Assembly: GCF_006385875.1 (NCBI RefSeq)
Contig: NZ_VFSU01000028.1
Span: forward strand, 62,001 to 126,000
Origin: Sandaracinobacter neustonicus
GTDB lineage: Bacteria > Pseudomonadota > Alphaproteobacteria > Sphingomonadales > Sphingomonadaceae
Direction: 5' to 3'
Length of the DNA: 64,000 nucleotides
Part shown: piece by piece, positions 55,142 through 63,611 of the stretch
Position numbering within the stretch: the first letter of the stretch is position 1
Layout: each line of letters starts with the position of its first letter
Notes under the pieces: model-generated
Told to the model about the DNA's origin: nothing
What the model saw: the letters and a program-made list of their open reading frames with translations, nothing else
Database searches by the model: none
Program-made: the position numbers and the translations under genes

Positions 55142-56331
55142 GACCGGATGGCGAGGCGGATGCACAGCATCGCCCCCAGAAAGCCCATGGCCATCGCCGC
55201 CGCCATCGGCAGCGGGCCGGAGGCCGCGAAGGGCGCAGTGATGGCGCTCGCCAGCGCCCCGAACAGGAAGGCCCCCGCCCCGATCAGCCCGGAAATGGAG
55301 CCCGCGCGCTGCGGCATCGCCCCCAGCGCCAGCGCCGAGGCGTTGGCGGACACAAAACCATAGCTGCCCAGCCCGAAGAACAGGAAGCCCATGGTGACGA
55401 TCATGCTGTCCACCCCCGCCAGAGACAGCAGCAGCAACAGCGTGGCGAAGCCGAGCGCCGCAGCCGAGCCCCAGCGGGCGACCACGGCCGGGTGCCAGCG
55501 GCTCAGCGCCGCCCGGTTCAGTTGCGAGGCGATCACCAGCCCCAGCGCGTTCAGTGCGAAGATTCCGCCAAAGGCAGACGGCGGCTGGCGATAATGTTCG
55601 ATGAACAGCGCGGGAGAGGCCGAGACATAGGTGAACAGCGCGGCGCTGTTGAAGGCCCCCGCCCCCACGAACGCCAGCACGCGGCGGTTCTTCAGCGCGG
55701 CGGCATAGCTTTGCAGCGGGGTTTCCCCTGCCGCCTGTTCGGCGGTGGCGGCGCTGCGGCTTTCCGGCAGGCCGAACAGCACAGACACCCCCACGATCAG
55801 CCCGAACGCCGCCAGCACCAGAAAGATCGATTCCCAACCGGCATGCGCCAGCAGCCATGCCCCGGCGGTGGGGGCAAGCATCGGCGCGATGGCCAGCACA
55901 AGGAAGGTCAGGCTGAACAGCCGGGCGGATTCGATGGTGTCATACCTGTCCCGGATCACGGCGCGGGCGATCACCAGCCCGGCGCTCGCCCCCAGCCCCT
56001 GCACGAAACGGCCCGCCGACAGCGCCTCTATGCCGGGCACTCGCGTCAGCGCCAGCGAAGCAAGCGTATAGATCAGGATTCCGGCCAACAGCGGCGGGCG
56101 GCGGCCGACCCGATCCGCCAGCGGCCCCCAGCCCAGCTGGCCGATCGCCATCCCGGCCAGAAAGGCGGACATCGTCAGCTGCGCGGCAGCAGCCGTCGCG
56201 CCGAAGTGGCGGGCGATATCCGGCAGTGCGGGCAGATAGAAATCGATGGAGACTGCCCCGAAGGCGGTGAGCGCGCCAGCGAGTAGAATGAAGCCAAGGG
56301 TGGGTTTCGGAGATTCGGCGGGCGCGTGCAT
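55138..56331 (-). CDS. Bcr/CflA family multidrug efflux MFS transporter
   Basis: A 12-helix, 397-residue drug:proton antiporter. Diagnostic motifs: D-F-Y-L-P-A-L-P-D-I-A-R-H-F in helix 1, the G-x-L-A-D-R-x-G-R-R-P-P-L loop (motif A), and R-F-V-Q-G-L-G-A-S-A-G in helix 4 (motif B/C region). It probably exports antibiotics such as bicyclomycin or chloramphenicol relatives; the substrate is not determinable. The start MHAPAESPKP at 56331 is just before helix 1. It precedes and overlaps arfB. Confidence 0.92.
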   Translation of the reverse strand: MHAPAESPKPTLGFILLAGALTAFGAVSIDFYLPALPDIARHFGATAAAAQLTMSAFLAGMAIGQLGWGPLADRVGRRPPLLAGILIYTLASLALTRVPGIEALSAGRFVQGLGASAGLVIARAVIRDRYDTIESARLFSLTFLVLAIAPMLAPTAGAWLLAHAGWESIFLVLAAFGLIVGVSVLFGLPESRSAATAEQAAGETPLQSYAAALKNRRVLAFVGAGAFNSAALFTYVSASPALFIEHYRQPPSAFGGIFALNALGLVIASQLNRAALSRWHPAVVARWGSAAALGFATLLLLLSLAGVDSMIVTMGFLFFGLGSYGFVSANASALALGAMPQRAGSISGLIGAGAFLFGALASAITAPFAASGPLPMAAAMAMGFLGAMLCIRLAIRS

Positions 56332-56420
56332 CTGCTGCGCCCTAGCATGGGCGAAGCGCCTTGGCACCCGCGCCGCGCTGTCGTAACGGGCGAAGGGGTT
56401 TGATGGAAGGATCAAGGGGC

Positions 56421-57674
56421 ATGGCTGCTGCGAACGCGAGTGCGCCGGAAACCGGAGCGGACGGGAACAGGGCTTCGCCCGCGAAGCCATGGCCGGGGTT
56501 CGACTGGGCCGATCCGCTGCTGATCGAACAGGAACTGACGCAGGAGGAGCGCATGGTGCGCGACACCGCGCGCGCCTTCGCGGATCAGCATCTGGCCCCG
56601 ATCGTGAAGCAATCCAACCGCCACGAAACCAGCGATCCGGCGCTGATGAAGGCTTTTGGCGAAGCCGGGCTGCTGGGGCCGACCATCCATGGCTATGGCT
56701 GCGCGGGCGTCTCCTATGTCGCTTATGGCCTGATCGCGCGCGAGGTGGAGCGGGTGGATTCGGCCTATCGCTCGGCCTTTTCGGTGCAATCCTCCCTCGT
56801 GATGTATCCGATCTGGGCTTATGGCACCGAAGCGCAGCGGCAGGCGTGGCTGCCGAAGCTGGCCAGCGGCGAATGGATCGGCGCCTTCGGCCTGACAGAG
56901 CCGGACGCCGGATCGGACCCGGCGGGGATGACCACCCGCGCGGTGAAAACGGCGGACGGCTTCCGGCTGAACGGCGCGAAGATGTGGATCACCTCCAGCC
57001 CCTATGCGCATCTGTTCGTGGTGTGGGCGAAGTGCGATCTGGGCGACGGCAAGGGCGAGCAGATTCGCGGCTTCGTGCTGATGCGCGGGGACAAGGGCAT
57101 CTCCACGCCGAAGATCGAAGGCAAGTTCAGCTTGCGCGCCTGGGTGACGGGCGAGATCGTGCTGGCCGATGTGGAGATTCCGGCGGACCGGCTGCTGCCC
57201 AATGTACACGGGCTGAAGGGGCCGTTCGGCTGCCTGAACAACGCTCGCTATGGCATTGGCTGGGGGGCGATGGGGGCGGCAGAATATTGCTGGCACGCCG
57301 CCCGGACCTACACGCTGGAGCGCAGGCAGTTCGGCCGTCCGCTGGCCGCAACCCAGCTGGTGCAGAAGAAGCTGGCCGACATGCAGACGGAAATCACGCT
57401 GGGGCTGCTGCTGGCGCTGCGCGCAGGCCGGTTGATGGACGAAGGCAAGCTGGCGCCGGAGGCGATCTCCATCCTGAAACGCAACAATTGCGGCAAGGCG
57501 CTGGCCATTGCCCGCGAAGCGCGGGACATGCACGGCGGCAATGGCGTGTCAGACGAATATGGCGTGATCCGCCATGTGATGAATCTGGAGGCGGTGAACA
57601 CCTATGAAGGCACGCATGACGTGCACGCGCTGATCCTCGGCCGGGCGCAGACGGGGCTGCAGGCTTTTTCATGA
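56421..57674 (+). CDS. Acyl-CoA dehydrogenase, glutaryl-CoA dehydrogenase-like
   Basis: A FAD enzyme that probably oxidises and decarboxylates glutaryl-CoA to crotonyl-CoA (lysine and tryptophan breakdown). From 56421 it has 417 residues. Seen: [22 protein letters not shown] at the domain start, [12 protein letters not shown] and [16 protein letters not shown] around the flavin, [12 protein letters not shown], and the C-terminal [20 protein letters not shown], whose glutamate is the catalytic base in glutaryl-CoA dehydrogenases. An ATG at 56403 is an alternative start. It is divergent from the MFS gene. Confidence 0.9.
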   Translation: MAAANASAPETGADGNRASPAKPWPGFDWADPLLIEQELTQEERMVRDTARAFADQHLAPIVKQSNRHETSDPALMKAFGEAGLLGPTIHGYGCAGVSYVAYGLIAREVERVDSAYRSAFSVQSSLVMYPIWAYGTEAQRQAWLPKLASGEWIGAFGLTEPDAGSDPAGMTTRAVKTADGFRLNGAKMWITSSPYAHLFVVWAKCDLGDGKGEQIRGFVLMRGDKGISTPKIEGKFSLRAWVTGEIVLADVEIPADRLLPNVHGLKGPFGCLNNARYGIGWGAMGAAEYCWHAARTYTLERRQFGRPLAATQLVQKKLADMQTEITLGLLLALRAGRLMDEGKLAPEAISILKRNNCGKALAIAREARDMHGGNGVSDEYGVIRHVMNLEAVNTYEGTHDVHALILGRAQTGLQAFS

Positions 57675-57687
57675 GTAGGGCCTTCGC

Positions 57688-58161
57688 ATGACCCGTGTTC
57701 TGGCGATTTCCTCCACCGGGGGGCATTGGGTGCAGCTGAACCGGCTGATGCCCGCGTTCGAGGGGTGCGAGGTGCATTGGGCCTGCACCAGCGCCGATCA
57801 TGAAGCGCGGCTCAACGCAGCGGCGAAGCGGTTGGGGCAGCCGGTGGCGAGCTATACCGCGATCACCGACGCGAACCGCTGGACCAAGGCCAAGCTGGTG
57901 AAGCAGATGCTGGAAGTGGTGGCGCTGCTGCTGAAATTGCGGCCGGATGTGATCGTAACGACGGGCGCGAGCGTCGGCTATTTCGCCATCCGGGTGGGGC
58001 GGCTGACGGGCGCGCGCACCTGCTGGATCGACAGCATCGCCAATGGTGACGAACTTTCCCTCTCCGGCGAAAAGGCAGGGCCGCACGCGGACCTGTTCCT
58101 GACGCAATGGCCCGAGGTGGCGAAGCCGGGCGGGCCACTTTATCGCGGGGCGGTGCTTTGA
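57688..58161 (+). CDS. Alg14/PssD-like UDP-GlcNAc transferase membrane subunit
   Basis: A 157-residue Alg14-family protein, the membrane-anchoring acceptor-binding half of a split GT-B glycosyltransferase. Seen: VLAISSTGGHWVQL (the glycine-rich start), then VIVTTGASVGYFAIRVGRL and the WIDSIANGDELSLSG segment. In bacteria such pairs (PssD/PssE, EpsE/F-type) add a sugar to lipid-linked intermediates for exopolysaccharide. Its stop overlaps the TTG start of the partner gene, so the subunits are likely made in fixed ratio. Confidence 0.88.
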   Translation: MTRVLAISSTGGHWVQLNRLMPAFEGCEVHWACTSADHEARLNAAAKRLGQPVASYTAITDANRWTKAKLVKQMLEVVALLLKLRPDVIVTTGASVGYFAIRVGRLTGARTCWIDSIANGDELSLSGEKAGPHADLFLTQWPEVAKPGGPLYRGAVL

Positions 58162-58649
58162 TTTTCCTGACAGTGGGCACGCAGGAGCCGTTCGACCGGC
58201 TGGTGCAAGCGGTGGACGAATGGGCGGGCGCGCATGATGTGCCGGTGTTCGGCCAGCTGGGACGGCTGGAGGCGGGCAGCTACAAGCCGCGCAACTTCCC
58301 CTACGAACTGTTCATTTCCGCCGACGAGTTTCAGGAGCGGCTGGAAAGCTGTTCCCTGCTGGTGGCGCATGCCGGGATGGGCAGTATCATTTCCGCGCTG
58401 ACGATGGCGAAGCCGCTGTTGATGATGGCGCGCCGCGCCGCGTTGGGGGAGCATCGCAACGAGCATCAGCTGGCCACCGCCGCTCGTTTCGCCGGGCGCG
58501 GCGGGCTGCATGTGGCGGCGGAAGCCCCGGACGTGGGGCCGATGATCGACCGGCTTCTGGCCGAAGCGCGCCAGCCTTCCGGGGCGATTTCGCCCTATGC
58601 CCAGCCCGAGCTGATCGCGGCGCTGAAGGATTTCATTCGCGGCGCATGA
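58158..58649 (+). CDS. Alg13/PssE-like UDP-GlcNAc transferase catalytic subunit
   Basis: A 163-residue protein matching the C-terminal half of GT-B (glycosyltransferase 28 C domain): MIFLTVGTQEPFDRLV start, and the nucleotide-sugar binding segment SCSLLVAHAGMGSI followed by LLMMARRAALGEHRNEHQ. It completes the Alg14-like protein. The start is a TTG at 58158 that overlaps the preceding stop (TTGA); no ATG or GTG lies closer to the conserved beginning. The sugar and polymer are unknown. Confidence 0.88.
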   Translation: MIFLTVGTQEPFDRLVQAVDEWAGAHDVPVFGQLGRLEAGSYKPRNFPYELFISADEFQERLESCSLLVAHAGMGSIISALTMAKPLLMMARRAALGEHRNEHQLATAARFAGRGGLHVAAEAPDVGPMIDRLLAEARQPSGAISPYAQPELIAALKDFIRGA

Positions 58650-58671
58650 GTTTCGCGCGTAAAGTCCCGCC

Positions 58672-60906
58672 ATGCTGAAGACACCGCCAGACGCGCCGCC
58701 TCGCAAATCCCGGTTCGTGCCCTCTCGCCGGGGGTTCCTGATCGGCGCGGGGGCGACGCTTGGGCTGGTGGTGGGCTATGCCTTATGGCCGCGCAGCTGG
58801 CCCAACGCATGGGAAGCGGGCGAAGGCGAAACGCTGCTGGGGCCGTGGGTGAAGATCGGGCCGGACGGCCGGGTGACGGTGCCGGTGCCGCAGGCGGAAA
58901 TGGGGCAGGGCGTGATGTCCGGCTTTGCTCAGATCGTGGCCGATGAACTGGGCGCGAACTGGCAGATGATGGCGGTGGAGCCTGCGCCGTGGCATCCGGC
59001 CTATGCCAATGTGGGAATTGCGGGCGCGATGACGGGCGGGCTGCCCGGCGTGGTGCGCGGCCTTGGCAAACGGCTGGGCGAGGAGGCGATCCGCCGCCTG
59101 AACCTGCACCTGACGGGCGGCAGCAACAGCATCAGCAGCTATCATGACCAGTTGCGCGCAGCAGCAGCGGAAGCGCGGGCGCGGCTGGAGGCGGCGGCCG
59201 CCGAAGAATGGAGCGTGGCCGCCAGCGAAGTGCACAGCGAGAATGGCTTCATCGTCTACAAGGCGAACCGCATGCCGTTTGGCGCGGCGGCGAAACTGGT
59301 TGATCCGGATAAGGAACCACCCGCGCCGGTGCTGCGCGCCGTGGCGACGCGGCCGCTGGACGGCAAGCCGCTGCCCCGGCTGGACCTGCCGCTGAAGGTG
59401 GATGGGTCTGCCCGCTTCGGTGCGGACGTGCGGCTGCCGGGGATGGTCTATGCGGCGATCCGGCACGGGCCGGTGGGCGGCAGCCTTGCAGCGGCGTCTG
59501 CGCCCAAGGGCGTGGCGTTGGTGAAGGGGCCGAATTGGGTCGCGGCAACGGGGCTGACGACGTGGGAAGCCCGGCGCGCGCTGGACAGCGTGGAGGCGAG
59601 CTTCAGCGTTTCGGGCCGTAAGGCCGGGTCGTGGATCGCCGAGGAACTGGCGAAGGCGGCTGCCGGAGATGGCGGCAAAGAGGTGGCCTCGCACGGGGAT
59701 GTGGCGGCGGCAGACGGCACGGTGATCGTGGCGGATTACGGCCTGCCCTATCTGGCGCATGTCTGCATGGAGCCGATGACGGCGACGGCGCGCATCGTCG
59801 GCGGACGGGCAGAGGTGTGGGGGCCGATACAATCGCTGACGCTGGCGCACTGGCAGGTGGCCGAGGCGCTGGGGCTGGAAGCCGATGCTGTGGTGATCCA
59901 CCCCACCTTCCTTGGCGGCGGCTTCGGCCGCAAGGCGGAGCCGGACGCCATGGTGGAGGCGGCGCTGATCGCCAAGGCGGTGGGCAAGCCGGTGCAGCTG
60001 ATCTGGAGCCGGGAGGAGGATATCGGCACCGACCGTTTCCGCCCGCCGGTGCAGGCGAAGCTGCGCGGGGTGCTGACGGCGGACCGTAAGCTGATCGGCT
60101 GGGACAGCCGGATCGCCGTGCCCGCGCTGGGCAACAGCTTCGCGCAGCGCAACCTGCCGATGATGGCGAGCGACGAGGACAAGCCCAACGCCGGCGACAT
60201 CGAGGGGCTGGCCGAAATCCCCTATGCGGTGGAGGCGTTCCGCGCCATCCATGTGCCGGTGGGGCAGCCCGCGCCGCTGGGGTATTGGCGATCCGTGGGG
60301 CACAGCTTTTCCGGCTTCATCGTGGAAAGCTTCATGGACGAACTGGCAGCCGCCGCCGGGGCCGATCCGCTGGCGTTCCGGCTGGCGCATCTGACAGACA
60401 AGCCGCGCCATGCCGCCGTGCTGAAGGCGGCGGCCGATCATGGCAAATGGGGCGAGGCCGCGCCCAAGGGCTTCGCGCGCGGAATCGCGCTGCATGAAAG
60501 CTTCGGCTCCATAGCGGCGATGGTGGTGACGGCGGGCGTTGTCGGCGGGCGGGTGCAGATATTGGAAGTGGTGAGCGCGCTGGATTGCGGCCGCGCCATC
60601 GCGCCCGATTCCGTGCGGCAGCAGCTGGAAGGCGCGGCGATCATGGGCCTGTCTGCCGCGCTGGGCGAGGAAGTGACCTTCGCCGAGGGCGAAGCGGAGC
60701 AGCGGAATTTCCACATGTACGAGGTGCTGAAGCTGGCGGATTCGCCGCATCGGCTGGCAACCGTGATCGTGCCGAGCGACGGCCCGCTGGGCGGCGTGGG
60801 CGAGCCGGGCCTACCCTGCGCTGCGCCTGCACTCGCCAACGCGCTGGCGGCGGCGACCGGCAAGCGGGTGCGGCAACTGCCGCTGGCGAAAGCTTATACC
60901 GCCTGA
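58672..60906 (+). CDS. Xanthine dehydrogenase-family molybdopterin-binding subunit (isoquinoline 1-oxidoreductase beta-like)
   Basis: The large molybdenum-cofactor subunit of an exported hydroxylase or aldehyde oxidoreductase, 744 residues. The N terminus has a Tat signal (SRRGFLIGAGATLGL, residues 18-32). Cofactor-binding segments are visible: PQAEMGQGVMSGFAQIVADEL, then G-G-G-F-G-R-K-A-E-P-D-A and the final GGVGEPGLPCAAPALANAL, where the glutamate is the expected catalytic base. Partners usually supply [2Fe-2S] clusters and a cytochrome; no such gene is adjacent, so the electron route is missing here. It overlaps hemH by one base. Confidence 0.87.
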   Translation: MLKTPPDAPPRKSRFVPSRRGFLIGAGATLGLVVGYALWPRSWPNAWEAGEGETLLGPWVKIGPDGRVTVPVPQAEMGQGVMSGFAQIVADELGANWQMMAVEPAPWHPAYANVGIAGAMTGGLPGVVRGLGKRLGEEAIRRLNLHLTGGSNSISSYHDQLRAAAAEARARLEAAAAEEWSVAASEVHSENGFIVYKANRMPFGAAAKLVDPDKEPPAPVLRAVATRPLDGKPLPRLDLPLKVDGSARFGADVRLPGMVYAAIRHGPVGGSLAAASAPKGVALVKGPNWVAATGLTTWEARRALDSVEASFSVSGRKAGSWIAEELAKAAAGDGGKEVASHGDVAAADGTVIVADYGLPYLAHVCMEPMTATARIVGGRAEVWGPIQSLTLAHWQVAEALGLEADAVVIHPTFLGGGFGRKAEPDAMVEAALIAKAVGKPVQLIWSREEDIGTDRFRPPVQAKLRGVLTADRKLIGWDSRIAVPALGNSFAQRNLPMMASDEDKPNAGDIEGLAEIPYAVEAFRAIHVPVGQPAPLGYWRSVGHSFSGFIVESFMDELAAAAGADPLAFRLAHLTDKPRHAAVLKAAADHGKWGEAAPKGFARGIALHESFGSIAAMVVTAGVVGGRVQILEVVSALDCGRAIAPDSVRQQLEGAAIMGLSAALGEEVTFAEGEAEQRNFHMYEVLKLADSPHRLATVIVPSDGPLGGVGEPGLPCAAPALANALAAATGKRVRQLPLAKAYTA

Positions 60907-61895
60907 TGGCAAGCGGGCGGACGGGATTGCTGCTGATTAATCTGGGGTCGCCGGATGCGCCGACCGAGGAGGCTGTGCGGCGGTATCTGGACGAGTTCCT
61001 GTCCGACCGGCGGGTGGTGGAGATTCCGCCGCTGATATGGCAGCCGATCCTGAAGCTGTTCGTGTTGCGCACGCGGCCGAAAATCTCTGCCGCCAACTAT
61101 GCGAAAATCTGGGACAGGCAGGCGAATGAAAGCCCGCTGAAGGTGATCACCCGCGCGCAGGCGGCGGCGCTGGAGGGGGCGTTCGGCGCGGATGTGGTGG
61201 TGGATTGGGCGATGCGATATGGCACGCCCTCCATCGGTGAGCGGCTGGAGAGGCTGCGCGCGGCGGGCTGCGAGCGGATCTTTGCTGCACCGCTTTACCC
61301 GCAATATGCGGGCGCGACGACGGGCACCGTTGAGGACGAACTGGCGCGCGAACTCGGGCGGCAGGGCTGGAAGCCTGCGCTGCATGTGCTGCCGCCCTAT
61401 TATGACCATCCCGCCTATATTGCTGCGCTGAAAGTCTCGCTGGAGCGGCAGCTGGCGGCGCTCGATTTTGTGCCCGAAGCGGTGCTGCTGAGCTTCCACG
61501 GCCTGCCCAAACGCAGCGTGGAACGCGGCGATCCCTATGAACGGCATTGCCGGGAAACGGCGCGACTGCTGCGGCTGGCGTGCGGGCGCAGCGAAGCGGA
61601 GATGCCGTTGGCCTATCAGAGCCGCTTTGGCCGCGCCGAGTGGCTGCAACCCTATGCCGAGCCGTTACTGGCGGAGATGGCGCGCGGCGGCACGCGGCGG
61701 GTGGCGGTGTTGACGCCCGGTTTTGCTGCGGACTGCATCGAGACGCTGGAGGAAATCGCCATCGGCGCGCGCGAGACATTCCGTGCGGCGGGCGGCGAGG
61801 AGTTCGCCGCCTTGACCTGCCTCAATGCATCCGACGAAGGCGTTGCCATGTTGCAGCAGTTGCTGGGCGAGTTTCAGGACAGCGCAATTCGTTGA
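60906..61895 (+). CDS. hemH: Ferrochelatase
   Basis: Inserts Fe(II) into protoporphyrin IX, the last step of heme synthesis. The 329-residue protein has GLLLINLGSPDAP at the start, AAPLYPQYAGATTGTV, the catalytic histidine in LLSFHGLPKRSVERGDPY and the glutamate region PGFAADCIETLEEI. The ATG shares one base with the preceding stop (TGATG), which is unusual company for hemH and implies co-transcription with the molybdenum enzyme gene. Confidence 0.96.
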   Translation: MASGRTGLLLINLGSPDAPTEEAVRRYLDEFLSDRRVVEIPPLIWQPILKLFVLRTRPKISAANYAKIWDRQANESPLKVITRAQAAALEGAFGADVVVDWAMRYGTPSIGERLERLRAAGCERIFAAPLYPQYAGATTGTVEDELARELGRQGWKPALHVLPPYYDHPAYIAALKVSLERQLAALDFVPEAVLLSFHGLPKRSVERGDPYERHCRETARLLRLACGRSEAEMPLAYQSRFGRAEWLQPYAEPLLAEMARGGTRRVAVLTPGFAADCIETLEEIAIGARETFRAAGGEEFAALTCLNASDEGVAMLQQLLGEFQDSAIR

Positions 61896-61972
61896 GCCGT
61901 TCTGCGAATGCGCAACTTGTGCGCGCGCTGCGTGGTCGCTAGCGTGGCGCTAAGAGGATAGGGAGAGGTTTC

Positions 61973-62695
61973 ATGGCACGCGTTGCATTGGTCACCGGGG
62001 GCACCCGGGGCATCGGCGAAGCCGTCTGCACGGGGCTGAAGGCTGCGGGCTTCAGCGTGGCGGCGGTTTATGTGGGATCGGATGAGCGGGCGGCGGACTT
62101 CACCGCGCGCACCGGAATCAAGGCGTGGAAGTTCAACGTGGCCGATCATCAGGCCGTGCTGGACGGCGTGGCCGCGATCGAAGCGGAGCTTGGTCCGGTG
62201 GATGTCGCGGTGAACAACGCCGGGATCACCCGCGACGGCACGCTGCTGAAGATGAGCTTTGAGGCGTGGAAAGAAGTGATCGACGTGAATCTGGGCGGCT
62301 GCTTCAACATCGCCAAGGCGGTGTTCCCGGGCATGCGGCAGCGCGGCTGGGGCCGGATCGTCAACATCGGCAGCATCAACGGGCAGGCCGGGCAATATGG
62401 GCAGGTGAACTATGCGGCTGCGAAAAGCGGCATTCACGGCTTCACTAAGGCGCTGGCGCAGGAAGGCGCGAAATTCGGGGTGACGGTGAACGCCATCGCG
62501 CCGGGCTATATCGACACCGACATGGTGGCAGCGGTGCCGCCGGATGTGCTGGAAAAGATCGTGGCGAAAATCCCGGTGGGGCGGCTGGGCCATGCCGAGG
62601 AAATCGCACGGGCAGTGGTGTTTCTGGCGGGTGAGGATGCCGGGTTTATCACAGGCAGCACGATGAGTGTGAATGGCGGACAGCATATGTACTGA
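61973..62695 (+). CDS. phaB: Acetoacetyl-CoA reductase (PhaB-like SDR)
   Basis: An NADPH-dependent short-chain dehydrogenase that reduces acetoacetyl-CoA to (R)-3-hydroxybutyryl-CoA for polyhydroxyalkanoate synthesis. The 240-residue protein has the cofactor loop TGGTRGIG at 8-15, NNAG at 81-84, and the catalytic S134, Y147 and K151 (YAAAK). The N-I-G-S-I-N-G-Q-A-G-Q-Y-G-Q-V-N-Y stretch is typical of PhaB rather than FabG. No phaA or phaC is adjacent. The gene is followed by structured hairpins and an intrinsic terminator. Confidence 0.9.
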   Translation: MARVALVTGGTRGIGEAVCTGLKAAGFSVAAVYVGSDERAADFTARTGIKAWKFNVADHQAVLDGVAAIEAELGPVDVAVNNAGITRDGTLLKMSFEAWKEVIDVNLGGCFNIAKAVFPGMRQRGWGRIVNIGSINGQAGQYGQVNYAAAKSGIHGFTKALAQEGAKFGVTVNAIAPGYIDTDMVAAVPPDVLEKIVAKIPVGRLGHAEEIARAVVFLAGEDAGFITGSTMSVNGGQHMY

Positions 62696-62702
62696 CAAAG
62701 GC

Positions 62703-62786
62703 GGCCGGAATTAGCGCGAAGCGCTAACTTCCGGACTCGCCGAAGTCACGGCCGGCGGAATCGGCGATCTCTATCGCCGATATCCG
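62703..62786. repeat. Two tandem long hairpins downstream of phaB
   Basis: First hairpin: CCGGAA-TTAGCGC-GAA-GCGCTAA-C-TTCCGG (about 62704-62733). Second: CCGG...ATCGGCGAT-CTCT-ATCGCCGAT-ATCCGG (about 62751-62786). They are followed by the terminator stem and, further on, a GGCAGCT-A-AGCTGCC palindrome (62860-62874) next to a repeated CGGACTCG phrase. This whole 197-base gap appears to be non-coding, repeat-derived structure. Confidence 0.6.
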
Positions 62787-62794
62787 GCCGACGG

Positions 62795-62817
62795 CGCGGG
62801 CTTTGCCCGCGTTTTTC
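62795..62817 (+). terminator. Rho-independent terminator after phaB
   Basis: Stem CGCGGGC-TTT-GCCCGCG (62795-62811) followed by TTTTTCTTTC. Located 100 bases after the phaB stop and before the RHH gene. Confidence 0.88.
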
Positions 62818-62892
62818 TTTCTTTTCTTCCTTCTTCCCACACCCAACCAAAGCGGACTCGGCAGCTAAGCTGCCGGCCGCTATACCCACCCC

Positions 62893-63099
62893 ATGCTGAA
62901 GAAACGCAGCTTCACAATTCAAGGCCACCGCACCTCAGTCGCGCTGGAACCCGAATTCTGGGCCGCGTTCGACGCCGCCGTCGCGGCCGACAACATCACC
63001 CCAACCGGCTGGATCACCGCGCTGGACGAAGCCCGCAGCACCCCGCTCGCCAGTGCCATCCGGGTGGAATTGCTGCGCCGCGCGGGCAACCGCGCTTAA
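62893..63099 (+). CDS. Ribbon-helix-helix domain protein
   Basis: A 68-residue protein of the RHH_4 type. The N-terminal strand KKRSFTIQGHRTSVALEPEFW pairs to make the DNA-contacting ribbon; two helices follow, with a C-terminal SAIRVELLRR as in the family. Probably a small DNA-binding regulator; target unknown. The stop overlaps the stop of the convergent Nudix gene by four bases. Confidence 0.82.
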   Translation: MLKKRSFTIQGHRTSVALEPEFWAAFDAAVAADNITPTGWITALDEARSTPLASAIRVELLRRAGNRA

Positions 63100-63611
63100 A
63101 CCAGCGAAAGCCCGATCAACAGCCGCGTATCAATCGCACACCCTCGCGCCCGCGCGGATTCGATAAACGACGGAATCTGCGAGACCGGCACGATATGCGG
63201 CACGATTCCCTCATTATCGACCCCGCCGCCCGGCCCCGTGCGGGTCAGCCGGGTGGCGCGGTAGAGGTGGAAAATCTCCCCCACCATGCCCGGCGAAGAG
63301 GCGAATTCGCCGAAGGCTTCCCAAGTCTCCGCTTCGAAGCCGGTTTCCTCGAACAGCTCGCGCCGGGCGCTGTCGAACACATCCTCGCCCTCGGTCTCGT
63401 CGCCCACCAATCCGGCGGGCAACTCGATGCAGGGGCAGCCCAGCGGCGCGCGATATTGTTCCACCAGCACCAGTTCGTGCAAATCTGTCAGGGCAACGAT
63501 CACGGCCGCCTGAATGCCGCGCGCGCGCTTCACAAACTCCCACTGCCCGCCATCGCCCCATGGCGCGACATGGGCTTCCAGAAACTTGCCCTTCCAGACG
63601 GCAGTGCTCAC
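63096..63611 (-). CDS. Nudix hydrolase (ADP-ribose pyrophosphatase-like)
   Basis: Hydrolyses a nucleoside diphosphate linked to another moiety; the closest look is ADP-sugar pyrophosphatases. The 171-residue protein has a perfect Nudix box G-x5-E-x7-REUxEExGU, read in GDETEGE and RRELFEETGF at about 70-92. The preceding QYRAPLGCPCIELPAGLV is the usual ADP-ribose pyrophosphatase context. The start is a GTG at 63611 sharing one base with the TAG of the upstream acyl-CoA dehydrogenase gene. Confidence 0.9.
   Translation of the reverse strand: MSTAVWKGKFLEAHVAPWGDGGQWEFVKRARGIQAAVIVALTDLHELVLVEQYRAPLGCPCIELPAGLVGDETEGEDVFDSARRELFEETGFEAETWEAFGEFASSPGMVGEIFHLYRATRLTRTGPGGGVDNEGIVPHIVPVSQIPSFIESARARGCAIDTRLLIGLSLV

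Noticed and set aside
58783-60750. Long minus-strand frame opposite the molybdopterin subunit
   Set aside because: Shadow frame; the plus strand has a Tat signal and cofactor motifs.
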